From: Gordonia prachuapensis
Lineage (GTDB): Bacteria > Actinomycetota > Actinomycetes > Mycobacteriales > Mycobacteriaceae
Direction: 5' to 3'
Length of the DNA: 64,000 nucleotides
NCBI RefSeq assembly: GCF_036350515.1
Contig: NZ_JAZDUE010000012.1
Span: 62,001 to 126,000 of the forward strand
The position numbers were made by a program, and so were the translations under genes. Within the stretch, counting starts at the first letter, position 1. The number at the start of each line of letters is the position of its first letter. Below are positions 63,108 to 64,000 of the stretch, in pieces. The notes below the pieces were generated by a model. That model made no database searches. It was not told the origin of the DNA and saw only the letters and a list, made by a program, of their open reading frames with translations.

Positions 63108-64000
63108 GTGACCTTCCCGTTGCGCGCGCTCAGACGTTCTCGCGGCATGCGCACGTATCCTGTCCGTGTGCCGAAGTCGAAGAAGCTGTGGTCGCTGGGC
63201 GGCGCCTGCCTGTTGGCCGGCGTCCTCGTGGCCGGATTGTTGTACCCGGTGGCCAGCGGACTGGGCGTGGTGTCCAACCGCGCCGCCGCCGCGGTGGAGA
63301 ACGTGTCCTCCGAGTTGCTCAACGGCACGCTGCCGGAGGTCACCACCATGACCGACGCAGCCGGCAACCCGATCGCGCGGCTCTTCGATCAGTACCGCTA
63401 TCAGGTCGGCTACAACGACATCTCCCCCGACATGATCCGGGCGATCATCTCGATCGAGGACCGGCGCTTTCTCGAGCACGACGGCGTCGACTGGCGAGGC
63501 ACCATCCGCGCCGCCCTGACCAACTCGTCGTCGGGCGAGGTGCAGCAGGGTGCGTCCACGATCGACCAGCAATACATCAAGAACTATCAACTCCTGGTGC
63601 TGGCGCGGACCGAGGCCGATCGCCAGGCCGCCATCGAGGTCACCCCGGCGCGCAAGCTGCGCGAGGTCCGGATGGCCCTGACGATGGAACAGTCGCTCAT
63701 CGACCAGGCCAAGCGCGACAAGGGACTCGACGACGCCGCCGCCAAGCAGGAGGCCAAGAAGCAGATCGTCACCCGCTACCTGAACGTGGTGCCGTTCGGC
63801 AACAACTCGTACGGCATCGAGGCCGCCGCACAGACCTATTTCGCCAAGCCGGCGAAGGAGCTGAACGTCGCCGAATCCGCCATGCTCGCCGGCATGGTGC
63901 AGTCGAGTTCCGCACTCGATCCGTACACCAATCCCGAGGCGGCGACGAACCGACGCAACACCGTGCTCGACACGATGATCGAGAACTTCCCGGAGCGTCG
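63108..64000 (+). CDS. ponA2: Class A penicillin-binding protein PonA2, N-terminal part (cut by the right edge)
   Basis: 297 residues are visible from GTG 63108 (AAGGGA upstream); GTG 63168 is an alternative start. Short basic cytoplasmic N-terminus, one membrane helix (GGACLLAGVLVAGLLYPVAS), then a glycosyltransferase 51 domain: SIEDRRFLEHDGVDWRG with the catalytic Glu at 117, QQGASTIDQQYIKN, and AKPAKELNVAESAMLAGM. It polymerises lipid II into glycan strands; the transpeptidase domain lies outside the window. Matches Rv3682. Confidence 0.93.
   Translation, partial: MTFPLRALRRSRGMRTYPVRVPKSKKLWSLGGACLLAGVLVAGLLYPVASGLGVVSNRAAAAVENVSSELLNGTLPEVTTMTDAAGNPIARLFDQYRYQVGYNDISPDMIRAIISIEDRRFLEHDGVDWRGTIRAALTNSSSGEVQQGASTIDQQYIKNYQLLVLARTEADRQAAIEVTPARKLREVRMALTMEQSLIDQAKRDKGLDDAAAKQEAKKQIVTRYLNVVPFGNNSYGIEAAAQTYFAKPAKELNVAESAMLAGMVQSSSALDPYTNPEAATNRRNTVLDTMIENFPER

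Overview
The window is a high-GC actinobacterial chromosome segment, most likely from the order Mycobacteriales and most like Gordonia. From the malic enzyme onward it carries gene blocks in the order known from Mycobacterium tuberculosis Rv3644c-Rv3682 (recalled from knowledge of that genome, not searched): DNA polymerase III delta', membrane adenylate cyclase, topA, an Rv3647c-like gene, cspA, an Hrq1/MrfA-type helicase, the Flp/Tad pilus operon ending in the Ssd/CpaE-like ATPase, 6C RNA, a HAD phosphatase, Ms1-type RNA, acsA, a holin-like protein, an EphE-like hydrolase, marP, a NUDIX gene, a TlpA-type thioredoxin, nth, crp, a metallo-beta-lactamase-fold gene, ridA, a DUF4177 gene, two ArsA/GET3-like ATPases, whiB4 and ponA2. 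GTG starts, WhiB, the lysine-rich TopA tail and the Tat-type lipoprotein signal fit that placement.

Layout. 1-12.2 kb is accessory metabolism and regulation: a GntR-MFS pair, malic enzyme, an AbiEi/DUF559 gene bracketed by inverted palindromic repeats, a pterin-dehydratase/VOC fusion, tRNA-Thr, an AraC regulator divergent from an FAD oxidoreductase, and a LysR regulator. 12.2-15.8 kb is an NMT1/THI5-type ABC importer operon. 15.9-30.9 kb holds an acyl-CoA synthetase, holB, the cyclase, an arylsulfatase, topA, cspA and the repair helicase. 31.4-35.2 kb is a visibly less GC-rich insert: an SseB-like protein, a small WXG100/EspC-like protein, a large type VII-secreted toxin with an HNH-like C-terminus, an immunity-like protein and an orphan. 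It is bounded by a 57-bp direct repeat of the 3' end of a luciferase-like F420 oxidoreductase gene, so it appears to have entered that gene's tail and re-supplied the lost end. 36.2-41.0 kb is the Tad pilus operon. 41.1-47.7 kb holds a lipase, two structured RNAs (6C and Ms1-like), HAD phosphatase and acsA. 47.7-53.6 kb is the acid-resistance protease, NUDIX, thioredoxin, nth and crp block. 53.9-60.1 kb is accessory (MBL fold, flotillin/NfeD, MFS, GlxA-type regulator, TSUP, RidA). 60.1-64 kb holds the GET3-like pair, whiB4 and truncated ponA2.

How it fits together. The window carries a cAMP source (adenylate cyclase, 19135) and a cAMP receptor (Crp, 52913). Two good matches to the Crp palindrome TGTGA-N6-TCACA lie nearby, one upstream of acsA and one inside the spacer of the predicted Ms1 RNA promoter. 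This suggests a local cAMP circuit linking acetate activation and an RNA-polymerase-binding small RNA. Intergenic DNA is rich in long palindromes and tandem repeats, notably behind crp, topA, the second GET3-like gene and acsA.
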